From: Chloroflexota bacterium
GTDB taxonomy: Bacteria; Chloroflexota; Anaerolineae; Anaerolineales; Villigracilaceae
Direction of reading: 5' to 3'
DNA: 64,000 bases
NCBI GenBank assembly: GCA_019873735.1
Contig: JAIOAQ010000002.1
Coordinates: forward strand, 124,001-188,000
Under the pieces are notes generated by a model. That model saw only the letters and a program-made list of their open reading frames with translations, did no database searches and was not told the DNA's origin. Both the position numbers and the translations under genes were made by a program. Of this stretch, positions 54,244 to 62,045 are shown piece by piece; position 1 is the stretch's first letter; the number at the start of each line of letters is the position of its first letter.

Positions 54244-55266
54244 ATGCGTCCCAACTTCTTCCACCACCTCCACCCGCCCACCATCCCCGCCGAACAGGCG
54301 CGCTGGCGTCACACCCTCGGCGCAGGCGGAACGGCCGTCTTCCTGGTGCTCGTCCTGCTCGTGACCGGCATCCTGGAGATGTTCTACTACGTCCCCAACC
54401 CGCAAGAAGCCGCCCTCTCGGTACAGCGGATCACGTATCACGTCCCCTATGGCTGGCTGATTCGCAATCTGCACTACTGGGCCGCCCAACTCTTGCTCAT
54501 CTTCGCCTCGCTTCACCTGCTGCGGGTGGTCTTCACCGCTGCTTATGGGCCGCCGCGCCGCTTCAACTACCTGCTCGGCATGGGGCTGTTCGTGCTGGCC
54601 TTTCTGCTCGACTTCACCGGCTACATCCTGCGCTGGGACGTGGAGGTCTGCTGGCCGCTCGTCACCGGCACCAACCTGCTCAAGACCATTCCCCTTATCG
54701 GCGACTTCCTCTTCCGCCTGGCCGTCGGCGGCGAAAATGCCTGCGAAAGCGCCCTCCTGCGCTTTTACACCTGGCACATCTTTGCCCTGACCCTGCCGGT
54801 GGTCATCCTGGGCGTCTGGCACGCCTTCCGCGTCCGCCGCGATGGGGGCATCGCCGTCCCGCCGCCGGCCCTGCGTCCCAACCCGGAGCGCATCAGCCGC
54901 TTCGAGTTAGTTCGCCGCGAAGTACAGGCCATGCTCATCGTCGGCGCGGCGCTCGTCGTCCTCTCAGTGCTTTTCCCCGCCCCCATCGCCCCTGCCATGA
55001 TCGGCCAGCCGGTTCTCACCGAAGAGGCCCGCGCCCCCTGGTTCTTCCTCTGGGTGCAGCAACTGCTCAAATGGGGCGACCCCTTCGTCTTCGGCGTGCT
55101 GATTCCCTTTGCCATTCTGCTTGCTCTCATCCTCATCCCCTACATCTTCCCTCCCCCCGCCCCGCAAGACGTGGGGCGCTGGTTCCCGCCCTCCAACCGC
55201 CTCGCCCAGGTGGTGATTACACTGATTGCAGTGTTTATTCTTGTTCTCACACTCGTGAACAGGTAA
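54244..55266 (+). CDS. Cytochrome b (fused b6/subunit IV type)
   Basis: A 340-residue membrane cytochrome b uniting the N-terminal four-helix heme part with the C-terminal part. The heme ligands are H77/H91 (spacing 14) and H178/H193 (spacing 15); the longer second spacing is that of b6-type rather than mitochondrial b. The Qo-site motif usually read PEWY appears as APWF (264-267), so the catalytic Glu is absent. About eight helices are visible. With the Rieske and cytochromes below it would form a quinol-oxidising complex. Confidence 0.9.
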   Translation: MRPNFFHHLHPPTIPAEQARWRHTLGAGGTAVFLVLVLLVTGILEMFYYVPNPQEAALSVQRITYHVPYGWLIRNLHYWAAQLLLIFASLHLLRVVFTAAYGPPRRFNYLLGMGLFVLAFLLDFTGYILRWDVEVCWPLVTGTNLLKTIPLIGDFLFRLAVGGENACESALLRFYTWHIFALTLPVVILGVWHAFRVRRDGGIAVPPPALRPNPERISRFELVRREVQAMLIVGAALVVLSVLFPAPIAPAMIGQPVLTEEARAPWFFLWVQQLLKWGDPFVFGVLIPFAILLALILIPYIFPPPAPQDVGRWFPPSNRLAQVVITLIAVFILVLTLVNR

Positions 55267-55330
55267 ACAGGTAAACAGGTATCAAGATAACCCAACCAAT
55301 TCCCACCCCCTCCTCACTGCCCACACCTAA

Positions 55331-55369
55331 CTGACCACTGCCCACTGATCACTGATTACTGATCACCGA
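55331..55369. repeat. CACTGATCACTGATTACTGATCA repeat (inverted CAGT family)
   Basis: Inverted relative of the CAGTAATCAGT tracts at 27984 and 49769. Ends just before the multiheme cytochrome start. Confidence 0.7.
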
Positions 55370-55374
55370 CCCCA

Positions 55375-56673
55375 ATGCGTCGTTCCCTCGCTTTTTCCGC
55401 CCTCCTCCTTTTTGTCACCCTGCTTTTCGCCTGGTGGAAGTCGGCCCGCGCCCCGCAGCCGGTTGTCCTGACCCCCGTCCTGACCGGCGAACCGGAATAC
55501 TGCCTCACCTGTCACGCCGACCTGCCCGAAATCAGCCCCTCCCATCCGGTGGACGTGTTCGGCTGCGTCATCTGTCACGGCGGCGAGCGTCTCGCCCTCG
55601 ACGCCGACCTGGCCCACGCCACCCTGCGCGGCGGCGCCAATCCCTCCGACCTGAGCGTAGTCGAAGCCTCCTGCGGCGGAGGCAACTGTCACTCCGGCAG
55701 CGAAGCGGCGGGACGTGACCACATCCAGCGCGTGCTGACCAGCGTCCAGGCCACCTACGCCGGCGCGATTGCCAGCATCCGCTTCACCTTCGGCGCCCAA
55801 CCCGACCTGCAAGCCTACCTCGGCATCCAGGCCGTGACCGACGACCAGACCCTCACCGGAATCTCCTCGCTGGCTGCCTTCGACCCTCAGGCCGAAACCC
55901 ATCCCTCCATCCAGAAATTTGGGCAGGAATGTCTCACCTGTCACCTGTGGGCCGAACCGCGCCAGGGCGAAGCCTACGCCCGCTTCACCGGCTGCGCCGC
56001 CTGCCATACGCCTGCCCCCCTCTTCAGTTCTCCCCCCATTTTCGGAGAAAATGGGGGGAGCCAGAGGGGGGTCCACCGCCTCACCACTGCCATCCCCTAC
56101 ACCCAATGCAACACCTGTCACAACCGCGGCAACTACGACCTGCGCACGATGACCTTTGTCGAGCGCACCGACCAGCCCACCACCCGCATCGAAGACTACT
56201 ATCAGCCGATTGCCCAATTTGTCCTCTGCGAATGGACCCTCGACTGCGTGGACTGTCATACCCGCATCGAAGCCATGGGCGACGGCGACCTGCACCCCAA
56301 CCAGGCCAGCATCCAATACGTCCAGTGCAAAACCTGTCATGGCACGCCGACCGAACTACCCCTCACCAAAACCCTCACCGACCCCGAAGACCTGGCCTTC
56401 AAACTGGCCTTCCTCAACCCCGTCATTGACCTGCAACTCGGCGACACCATCCTCATCACCGAGCAAGGCGAGCCGCTCTGGAACATCCGCCTGCTCCCCT
56501 CCACCGATGGGGGTGAGGGCGAGGGCATCACCTATGAAATGTACGGCAAAGCCACCCGCCAATACTTCACCTTCCGCCCCGTGATGGGCAGCGGCTGCCA
56601 GCAATCGGGCGAAAACCAGTCCTCGGCCTACTGTCACACCTGCCACGCTGTGGAGCGACATGTCCACCCTTAA
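55375..56673 (+). CDS. Multiheme cytochrome c (eight CxxCH plus one CX4CH)
   Basis: A 432-residue exported cytochrome. An N-terminal hydrophobic helix ([17 protein letters not shown]) serves as signal or anchor. Heme motifs in order: CLTCH, CVICH, CGGGNCH (four residues between the Cys), CLTCH, CAACH, CNTCH, CVDCH, CKTCH, CHTCH. If the CX4CH site is filled there are nine hemes. A 27-bp palindrome reads in frame as [12 protein letters not shown] between motifs five and six. Its 3' end overlaps the Rieske gene. The position in a bc-type complex operon suggests electron transfer away from cytochrome b. Confidence 0.9.
   Translation: MRRSLAFSALLLFVTLLFAWWKSARAPQPVVLTPVLTGEPEYCLTCHADLPEISPSHPVDVFGCVICHGGERLALDADLAHATLRGGANPSDLSVVEASCGGGNCHSGSEAAGRDHIQRVLTSVQATYAGAIASIRFTFGAQPDLQAYLGIQAVTDDQTLTGISSLAAFDPQAETHPSIQKFGQECLTCHLWAEPRQGEAYARFTGCAACHTPAPLFSSPPIFGENGGSQRGVHRLTTAIPYTQCNTCHNRGNYDLRTMTFVERTDQPTTRIEDYYQPIAQFVLCEWTLDCVDCHTRIEAMGDGDLHPNQASIQYVQCKTCHGTPTELPLTKTLTDPEDLAFKLAFLNPVIDLQLGDTILITEQGEPLWNIRLLPSTDGGEGEGITYEMYGKATRQYFTFRPVMGSGCQQSGENQSSAYCHTCHAVERHVHP
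56032..56058. repeat. Perfect palindrome in frame inside the multiheme cytochrome gene
   Basis: CCCCCCATTTTC, 3-base spacer, GAAAATGGGGGG: 12-bp perfect arms. A flanking GCCAGAGGGGGG stretch extends it. It inserts a Pro/Gly-rich loop into an otherwise regular heme protein. Confidence 0.85.
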
Positions 56674-57079
56674 CCGCCGCGACTTTCTCAAACTGCTGAC
56701 CGGCGGACTGCTCACCCTGAGCGGGATGCTCGGCCTGGGCGCGATTCTGCGCTTCCTGAGTTACACCCCCGAAACGGTCCGCCGCAGCCAATTCGACCTC
56801 GGGCCTGCTGACCGTTACCCCCTCGGTTCGCGCACTCTGATCGCCTCCATCCCGGCCCTGCTCATCCACGACGAGACCGGATTCCGCGCCCTCAGCCTGG
56901 TCTGCACCCACCTCGGCTGCACGGTCGAGACGGCCGAAGGCGGCTTCGCCTGTCCCTGTCACGGCTCGCGCTTCGACCCCTCCGGTCAGGTGACGCGCGG
57001 TCCGGCCGGCGCCCCGCTCGCCTGGCTGCGGGTGGAGGTCAACGAGGCGGGGAATGTAATCATCTACCCGGAGGAATGA
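56660..57079 (+). CDS. Rieske iron-sulfur protein of a bc-type complex
   Basis: A 139-residue Rieske protein with an N-terminal TAT-like anchor ([18 protein letters not shown]). The cluster and disulfide residues are in CTHLGCTVE and CPCHGSRFD, the bc1/b6f form with paired Cys, unlike the protein at 24926. [14 protein letters not shown] is the usual end. It overlaps the cytochrome gene by 14 bp. It should take electrons from quinol at the cytochrome b Qo site and pass them to a cytochrome. Confidence 0.93.
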   Translation: MSTLNRRDFLKLLTGGLLTLSGMLGLGAILRFLSYTPETVRRSQFDLGPADRYPLGSRTLIASIPALLIHDETGFRALSLVCTHLGCTVETAEGGFACPCHGSRFDPSGQVTRGPAGAPLAWLRVEVNEAGNVIIYPEE

Positions 57080-57432
57080 CGATGAAAAGAACGCTCTACA
57101 TTCTCCTGGCTGTCTTGTTGCTGGCGGTCCTTGTCCTCCTGATCGCCCGTCCGCGCTGGTACCTGAACCTGACCAAGCGGGTAGAAATCTCCCCTGAAAC
57201 CGGCGCGGCGCTGGTGGAGAAATACGAATGCCGCAAATGTCACATCGTCGGCGGGCAGGGCGCCCTCTACGCCCCCAACCTCGACAAATCCATCACCTAC
57301 CTGACCAATGAGGCCCTGACCACCTGGCTGGCCGACCCGCGCGCCATGCGCCCCAACACCCCCATGCCCAATTTTCACCTTTCGGATAGCGAAATCCAGG
57401 CCATCCTGCTATACCTCAAAGCAAACCCGTAG
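57076..57432 (+). CDS. Membrane-anchored monoheme cytochrome c
   Basis: A 118-residue protein: an N-terminal anchor helix ([18 protein letters not shown]) and a small class I cytochrome with CRKCH at about residue 52 and Met in the [10 protein letters not shown] loop as the likely sixth ligand. Its ATG overlaps the Rieske stop. It completes a cytochrome b/multiheme/Rieske/cytochrome c set and could be the exit to a terminal oxidase or another acceptor. Confidence 0.9.
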   Translation: MTMKRTLYILLAVLLLAVLVLLIARPRWYLNLTKRVEISPETGAALVEKYECRKCHIVGGQGALYAPNLDKSITYLTNEALTTWLADPRAMRPNTPMPNFHLSDSEIQAILLYLKANP

Positions 57433-57448
57433 GGCGGGTTTTGTTTAT
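57423..57448 (+). terminator. Rho-independent terminator
   Basis: AAACCCG-TAGGG-CGGGTTT (57423-57441) followed by TGTTTATTT. The cytochrome stop codon (57430-57432) lies in the loop. It closes the respiratory operon. Confidence 0.75.
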
Positions 57449-57480
57449 TTGCAAAGAAGTTAACTGCCCCTCTCCTGGCG

Positions 57481-57743
57481 CCTTTGCTCCCTTGCGTCCT
57501 TGCGTTTCTGAACCAACCTCCCCGCGCCTTTGCTCCTTTGCGTCCTTGCGTTTCTAAACCCACCTCCGTGCGCCTTTGCTCCTTTGCGTCCTTGCGTTTC
57601 TAAACCCACCTCCGTGCGCCTTTGCTCCCTTGCGCCTTTGCGTTTCTGAACCAACCTCCCCGCGCCTTTGCTCCCTTGCGTCCTTGCGTTTCTAAACCCA
57701 CCTCCCTGCGCCTTTGCTCCCTTGCGTCCTGGCGTTTCTAGAA
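57481..57743. repeat. Tandem array of six 46-bp repeats
   Basis: Units start at 57481, 57527, 57573, 57619, 57665 and 57711, an exact 46-bp period. Each begins CCTTTGCTCC and contains TTGCGTCCTTGCGTTTCT or a close variant; the sixth is incomplete and more divergent. They fill the gap between the terminator and the phnD-like gene. There are no unique spacers, so it is not a CRISPR. Confidence 0.9.
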
Positions 57744-57783
57744 TCCCTCCCGCCTTTCTCCCCATATCAGGTAGAATCACGCC

Positions 57784-58698
57784 ATGCGAAAACGCATGGT
57801 TTTTCTTCTGCTTCTCTTCCTCCTGGCGGCTTGCTCGCCCGGTGTGAAACCTGCCGCAACCGTCAACCTGAGCGACCTCTCTCCCCTCCCCACGCCCGCC
57901 CTGGAGCAAACCCCGCTGCGGGTGGCGGTGGCCTCGGTCATCTCGCCGCAAGGCACGGTTGAATCGTATTCTCTCCTGCTCGATTACCTTAGCCAGAAAC
58001 TGGAGCGTCCGGTCGAACTCGTCCAGCGCCGCACCTACCTGGAGGTCAACGACTTGATTGAACAAGGCGGCGTGGACTTGGCTTTCGTCTGCACCAGCGC
58101 CTACATCGTCGGTCACGAAGATTTCGGCATGGAACTGCTCGCCGCCCCTCAGGTGAACGGCGAGACGGTCTATCACGCCTATCTCATTGTACCGGCCAAT
58201 AGCCCGGCGCGCGATATCGCCGACCTGCGCGGCAAAGTCTTTGCCTTCACTGACCCCATCTCATTCACCGGGCGCGCCTACCCCACCTCGCTGGTGGAGC
58301 AACTCGGCACAACGCCCGAAGCCTTCTTCAGCCGCACCTTCTTCACCTACAGCCACGACGAGGCCATTTACGCCGTTGCCAACGGTCTGGCCGATGGCGC
58401 CAGCGTGGACAGCCTGGTGTACCAATACGCCCTGGGGCGCGATCCCGCCCTGGCAAAAAAGGTCAAGGTCATTCACCAATCGCCGCCTTTTGGCATCCCG
58501 CCGGTGGTAGTCAACCCCGCCCTGCGCCCGCAGGTCAAGGCCGAATTGCAATCGCTCTTGCTGGATATGGCCCAAGACGCTGAAGCTCAGGCCGCCCTGC
58601 GCGCCATTGGTGTGGAACGTTTTGTGCTCATCTCCGACGAAGCCTATGCCAGCGTCCGTTCAATTATGCAAGGTGTCTCCCTTCCCGCTCAGCCATGA
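57784..58698 (+). CDS. PhnD-like periplasmic ligand-binding lipoprotein
   Basis: A 304-residue lipoprotein: lipobox in LLLFLLAACSPG, then a PhnD/TtrS-type periplasmic binding fold (RVAVASVISPQG, VDLAFVCTSAYIVGH, FTDPISFTGRAYPTSL). Free-standing PhnD-like proteins next to histidine kinases act as sensors of phosphonates or, in TtrS-type systems, of tetrathionate and similar oxyanions. The gene overlaps the kinase gene by 4 bp, so it is probably the input subunit of that kinase. No ABC transporter genes lie nearby. Confidence 0.88.
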   Translation: MRKRMVFLLLLFLLAACSPGVKPAATVNLSDLSPLPTPALEQTPLRVAVASVISPQGTVESYSLLLDYLSQKLERPVELVQRRTYLEVNDLIEQGGVDLAFVCTSAYIVGHEDFGMELLAAPQVNGETVYHAYLIVPANSPARDIADLRGKVFAFTDPISFTGRAYPTSLVEQLGTTPEAFFSRTFFTYSHDEAIYAVANGLADGASVDSLVYQYALGRDPALAKKVKVIHQSPPFGIPPVVVNPALRPQVKAELQSLLLDMAQDAEAQAALRAIGVERFVLISDEAYASVRSIMQGVSLPAQP

Positions 58699-60209
58699 AA
58701 AATGCCCTTGCCGCTCTGTGGAATCGCCTGTGGCCGCTCATTTCCGCCGTCAGTGTGCGCGTCAAAGTGATGGGCATGGCGCTGGGGTTGGTGTTGCTGC
58801 TCGGCAGCGGCATTCTCTGGCAGGTGCGCGCCTCCCTCACCCGCACCCTGCAAACCCAACTCCAAACCGAGAGCATCACCACTGCCAGCGACCTGGCCGC
58901 CCGCGCCGTTGACCCCATCCTGCTCAACGACCTGGTGGCCCTCCGCCGCCTGCTGGACGAGACCCAGGCCAACAACCCCGATCTGCGCTACGCCTTTGTC
59001 ATAGACAAATATGGCCAGGTGTTGGTGCATACCTTTGGCAGCGGCTTTCCTCTGCCCCTGTTGGAGGCTAACCGCTTAACTGCGGACCAGTCCTCGCAGA
59101 CTTTGGTATTGCAAACCGAAGACGGCCTGGTGTGGGATACTGCCGCGCCGATTTTCGACGGCCGTGCCGGGGTGATGCGCGTTGGCATCTCCGATTCCCG
59201 TTTGCGGCAGGAAATTAACCTGGTCAGCGGGCAAATTCTGCTTATGATGGTGCTGGTCTCGGCGGTGGGGGTTTTGACTGTCACCTTCCTCACCTTCGTT
59301 CTCACCCGTCCGCTGCGCGATCTGGTAGAGGCCACCCGCCGCGTGGCACAGGGCGATTTTTCGCCGCGCGTGCCGCGCTGGGCCGAGGACGAAATCGGTG
59401 ACCTGGCCGAGGCTTTCAACGCCATGACCGCCGAACTGGGCCGCGCCGATGAAGTCCGCCGCGAGCGCGAACAACTGCGCCGTCAACTGCTCGAAAAAGT
59501 GATTGCCACCCAGGAAGAAGAACGCCGCCGCATTGCCCGTGAACTGCACGATAGCACCTCCCAGAATCTCACCTCGCTCATGGTCGGCCTGAAGAACCTC
59601 AAAGCCATCTGCCACGATCCCCGCCTGAACGTCCAGGTGGAGGAACTGCGCAGCGTAGCCGCCGCAACGTTGGAAGAAGTGCATGACATTTCGGCCCGTC
59701 TTCGCCCGCGCATCCTGGATGACCTCGGCCTGCCTGCCGCCCTCGAGCGGCTGGCCCGCGAATGGCAGGCGCGGCACCAAATTCCGATCGACTTGCTCAT
59801 TCACATCGGCCAGGAACGCCTGCCCGGCCCGCTGGAAACGGCCATCTACCGCATTGTGCAAGAATCGCTCACCAACGCGGCCCGCTATTCAGGGGCGCGC
59901 AACGTCTCGGTGCTGGTGGAGCGGCGCGGAACAGACCTGATTGCCCTGGTGGAGGACGACGGTCAGGGCTTTGACCCCTACCGTGACCCCGGCGACCGGC
60001 ACCTTGGCCTGGAGGGAATGCGCGAGCGCGCCGAACTGCTCGGCGGCAAACTGACCATCGAAAGCGCCCCCGGCAAAGGCACGAGCATCCACGTTCAAAT
60101 CCCCATCCCCCCTCTCCCCCTGGGAGAGGGCCAGGGTGAGGGCCACCCTTCTCCCGCTGGGAGACCCCCTGACGGGGGCAGGTGGGCCGGGGGTGAGGGA
60201 AACCCATGA
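58695..60209 (+). CDS. NarX/DesK-type sensor histidine kinase
   Basis: A 504-residue membrane kinase. Two helices (about residues 20-45 and 185-210) flank a periplasmic sensor region; a HAMP linker (TRPLRDLVEATRRVAQGDF) follows. The HisKA_3 box is ARELHDSTSQNL, and the ATPase has NAARYSG, VEDDGQGFDP and GLEGMRERAELLGG. The last 35 residues (PPLPLGEGQGEG onward) come from a palindromic DNA repeat (60109-60203) and look like an accidental extension. It overlaps the response regulator by 4 bp. Confidence 0.92.
   Translation: MKNALAALWNRLWPLISAVSVRVKVMGMALGLVLLLGSGILWQVRASLTRTLQTQLQTESITTASDLAARAVDPILLNDLVALRRLLDETQANNPDLRYAFVIDKYGQVLVHTFGSGFPLPLLEANRLTADQSSQTLVLQTEDGLVWDTAAPIFDGRAGVMRVGISDSRLRQEINLVSGQILLMMVLVSAVGVLTVTFLTFVLTRPLRDLVEATRRVAQGDFSPRVPRWAEDEIGDLAEAFNAMTAELGRADEVRREREQLRRQLLEKVIATQEEERRRIARELHDSTSQNLTSLMVGLKNLKAICHDPRLNVQVEELRSVAAATLEEVHDISARLRPRILDDLGLPAALERLAREWQARHQIPIDLLIHIGQERLPGPLETAIYRIVQESLTNAARYSGARNVSVLVERRGTDLIALVEDDGQGFDPYRDPGDRHLGLEGMRERAELLGGKLTIESAPGKGTSIHVQIPIPPLPLGEGQGEGHPSPAGRPPDGGRWAGGEGNP
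60109..60203. repeat. REP-like repeat forming the 3' end of the kinase gene
   Basis: CCTCTCCCCCTGGGAGAGG centre, then CCAGGGTGAGGGCC, a second GGGAGACCCCCTGACGGGGG hairpin and GGGGGTGAGGG. Same family as 23360-23408 and 41562-41602, here translated as a Gly/Pro-rich tail. Confidence 0.85.
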
Positions 60210-60847
60210 CCACCATCCTCCTCGCCGATGACCACGCCGTGCTGCGCGCCGGCCTCAAACTGCTGCTCGAAAGTCAGCCCGACCTGCGGGTGGTGGGCGA
60301 AGCCTCCAGCGGGCTGGAAGCCCTCGACCTGGCTGCCCGCCTGCAGCCCGATTTGCTCCTGCTCGACCTTTCCATGCCCGGCCTGGGCGGACTGGAAGCG
60401 CTCCCCGCCCTGCGCAAGGCTGCCCCGGCGGCCAAAATCCTGATTCTGACCATGTACGACGACCCGCAATACCTGCGCGCCGCCCTCAAAAACGGCGCAG
60501 CGGGCTATGTCCTTAAAAAGGCCGCCGATGCCGAACTGATTTCTGCCATTCGCGCCGTGCTGCGCGGCGAGATGTACGTTCACCCCTCGCTCACCCGTGC
60601 CCTGCTCGACGACATGCTGCCCAAGCCCCAAACCGCCCCCGATGCCTGGGAGACGCTCAGCGAGCGCGAGCGTGAAGTGCTGCGCCTGGTAGCCCTGGGA
60701 CACACCAGCGCCGAAATCGCCGAACGCCTGAACCTGAGCGCCAAAACGGTCGAAACCTACCGCGCCCGCGGCATGGAAAAACTCGGCCTGACCAACCGCG
60801 CCGCCCTGGTGCGCTTTGCGCTGCAAAAGGGGATTTTGGGGGAGTAG
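60206..60847 (+). CDS. NarL/FixJ-family response regulator
   Basis: A 213-residue regulator. The receiver has the acidic pair DD (8-9), phosphorylation site D54 in LLLLDLSMPG and the Lys in YVLKKA. The C-terminal LuxR helix-turn-helix is LSEREREVLRLVALGHTSAE with NLSAKTVETYRARGMEKLGL. It pairs with the upstream kinase. Control of the adjacent respiratory operon is likely from position only. Confidence 0.94.
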   Translation: MTTILLADDHAVLRAGLKLLLESQPDLRVVGEASSGLEALDLAARLQPDLLLLDLSMPGLGGLEALPALRKAAPAAKILILTMYDDPQYLRAALKNGAAGYVLKKAADAELISAIRAVLRGEMYVHPSLTRALLDDMLPKPQTAPDAWETLSEREREVLRLVALGHTSAEIAERLNLSAKTVETYRARGMEKLGLTNRAALVRFALQKGILGE

Positions 60848-60884
60848 AGGGGGCCTCTGACCTGTTCACACGCAAAAAAAAACA

Positions 60885-61093
60885 AACATCCCAAAGGCTG
60901 GACTGCCCCCTTCGGGACGGCCGATGCAGAACGTAGCACAGGTTTCCAACCTGTTCCTTCGGGACGGCTGATGCGGCACGTAGCACAGGTTTCCAACCTG
61001 TTGACGCACGTGGGGCAGGTCTCTGACCTGCCACGCGCCAGCAGCGACCGAAACACCCCCTCCGCCTGCCGCTCTGCCTCCGCCATGCGTCGC
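60885..61093. repeat. Decayed duplicate with hsdS 3' remnant, copy 1
   Basis: Begins AACATCCCAAAGGCTGGAC (60885-60903), continues with CCTTCGGGACGG and GTAGCACAGG...CCTGT hairpins, and ends (61034-61093) in about 60 bp that match the 3' coding end of hsdS, giving MAEAERQAEGVFRSLLA on the minus strand. A second, shuffled copy starts at 61797. Non-coding now. Confidence 0.75.
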
Positions 61094-61133
61094 CTGCCAA
61101 ACCTGCAAGTTGGTTTGTTCAGCGCTCTATTCC

Positions 61134-61508
61134 CTATTTCTTCTCGATATACTTCACCCCCTCCAACCCTTTGAAATGCTCATCCTGCGTCCAGAGCGTG
61201 GCGTTGTGAGCGCGGGCGGTGGCAAGGATGATGCTGTCTGCCAGGGGGAGTTTCAATTCGTAAGAAAGTTCGGCAGCAAGCAGGGCGAGGTTGTCGTCCA
61301 GGTCAATTACACGCCCTTCTTGCATCTGGGCAATCGCTTCAAGCGCGTCATCCCTGTTCCTTTCAAGCAAGACGCGTTTGAACACTTCAAATAGGCTGAT
61401 GGTGGGTACGAGAACTTCCCTTGTATTCTCAATGACGGGCGCGAAAAAGTCTGCGTTACTGCCGTTGATGAAATATTCCAGCCAACCCGATGAATCGACA
61501 ACGTTCAT
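61134..61508 (-). CDS. vapC: PIN-domain toxin (VapC family)
   Basis: A 124-residue PIN-domain ribonuclease. The acidic catalytic residues are in VVDSSGWLEYF (Asp), SLFEVFKR (Glu), PLADSIILATAR (Asp) and LWTQDEHF (Asp). PIN toxins cleave tRNA or mRNA and are held inactive by the partner antitoxin. Its ATG overlaps the stop of the antitoxin gene. It sits between two duplicated repeat units. Confidence 0.93.
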   Translation of the reverse strand: MNVVDSSGWLEYFINGSNADFFAPVIENTREVLVPTISLFEVFKRVLLERNRDDALEAIAQMQEGRVIDLDDNLALLAAELSYELKLPLADSIILATARAHNATLWTQDEHFKGLEGVKYIEKK

Positions 61509-61714
61509 ACGCGGTCTTCCTCTTCGCGCTCGATGTCGCTGCTCATTCCTTTGAGAAATCCGCGTGCTTCTTTGATGTCCCGTACAGGAACGATCTCAAG
61601 GCGGTTGCCGTAAATGATGAATCGCACTTTTTGCCCTGGCTTGACGTTCCACTTTTCCCGAATGGCGCGGGGAATAACGACCTGGTATTTTGATGAAATT
61701 GTTGCAGTATCCAT
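61505..61714 (-). CDS. vapB: AbrB/MazE-type antitoxin (VapB family)
   Basis: A 69-residue antitoxin with the AbrB/SpoVT swapped-hairpin fold: TISSKYQVVIPRAIREKWNV with GQKVRFIIYGN. It would bind VapC by its acidic C-terminal tail (MSSDIEREEEDRV) and repress its own promoter. AGGAG lies about 8 bp before the start codon. Confidence 0.93.
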   Translation of the reverse strand: MDTATISSKYQVVIPRAIREKWNVKPGQKVRFIIYGNRLEIVPVRDIKEARGFLKGMSSDIEREEEDRV

Positions 61715-61752
61715 ATCTTACTTCTCCTTATCGAACAATAAATCGTAAGATA

Positions 61753-61782
61753 ATTATACTGCCATTTGGTTCGCAAACTCAA
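61753..61782 (-). promoter_or_regulatory. Predicted vapBC promoter
   Basis: On the minus strand TTGAGT (61777-61782), 18 bp, TATAAT (61753-61758), about 38 bp before the vapB start. Confidence 0.6.
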
Positions 61783-61796
61783 CTACATTTCAAACG

Positions 61797-62036
61797 AACA
61801 TCCCAAAGGCTGGACCGAATCCTTCGGGACAGGTGATGTGAATACACGGAGGGCAGGTCTGTGACCGGCCAGGCGCCACCGGAACATCCCCTCCGCCATG
61901 CGCCGCCGTCGCGAAGCACCCCTGGAGCGCAGCAGAAGGGGCAGTGACTCGACCGGCGCCACGACGCGCGTTGAAGATACCCGAAGCAGAACGGAGGGGC
62001 AAAGTCTTCTTGGAGGGAAAGCGGGGGAACAGGGAT
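61797..62036. repeat. Decayed duplicate with hsdS 3' remnant, copy 2
   Basis: Begins AACATCCCAAAGGCTGGAC (61797-61815) as copy 1. After CCTTCGGGAC and GGCAGGTCTGTGACC it continues into sequence resembling the hsdS 3' end with insertions (CCCTCCGCCATGCGCCGCC, then GCGCCACGACGCGCG and AAAGCGGGGGAACAGGGATT). The latter adjoins the 3' end of the DUF559 gene. Confidence 0.7.
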
Positions 62037-62045
62037 TGCGGAGTG

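Noticed and set aside
57481-57743. CRISPR array
   Set aside because: The repeats are contiguous with no unique spacers, and no cas genes are in view.
60657-61108. Minus-strand open frames with Cys/Arg-rich products after the response regulator gene
   Set aside because: They are translations of the decayed hsdS remnant and hairpin repeats, partly antisense to the regulator gene.
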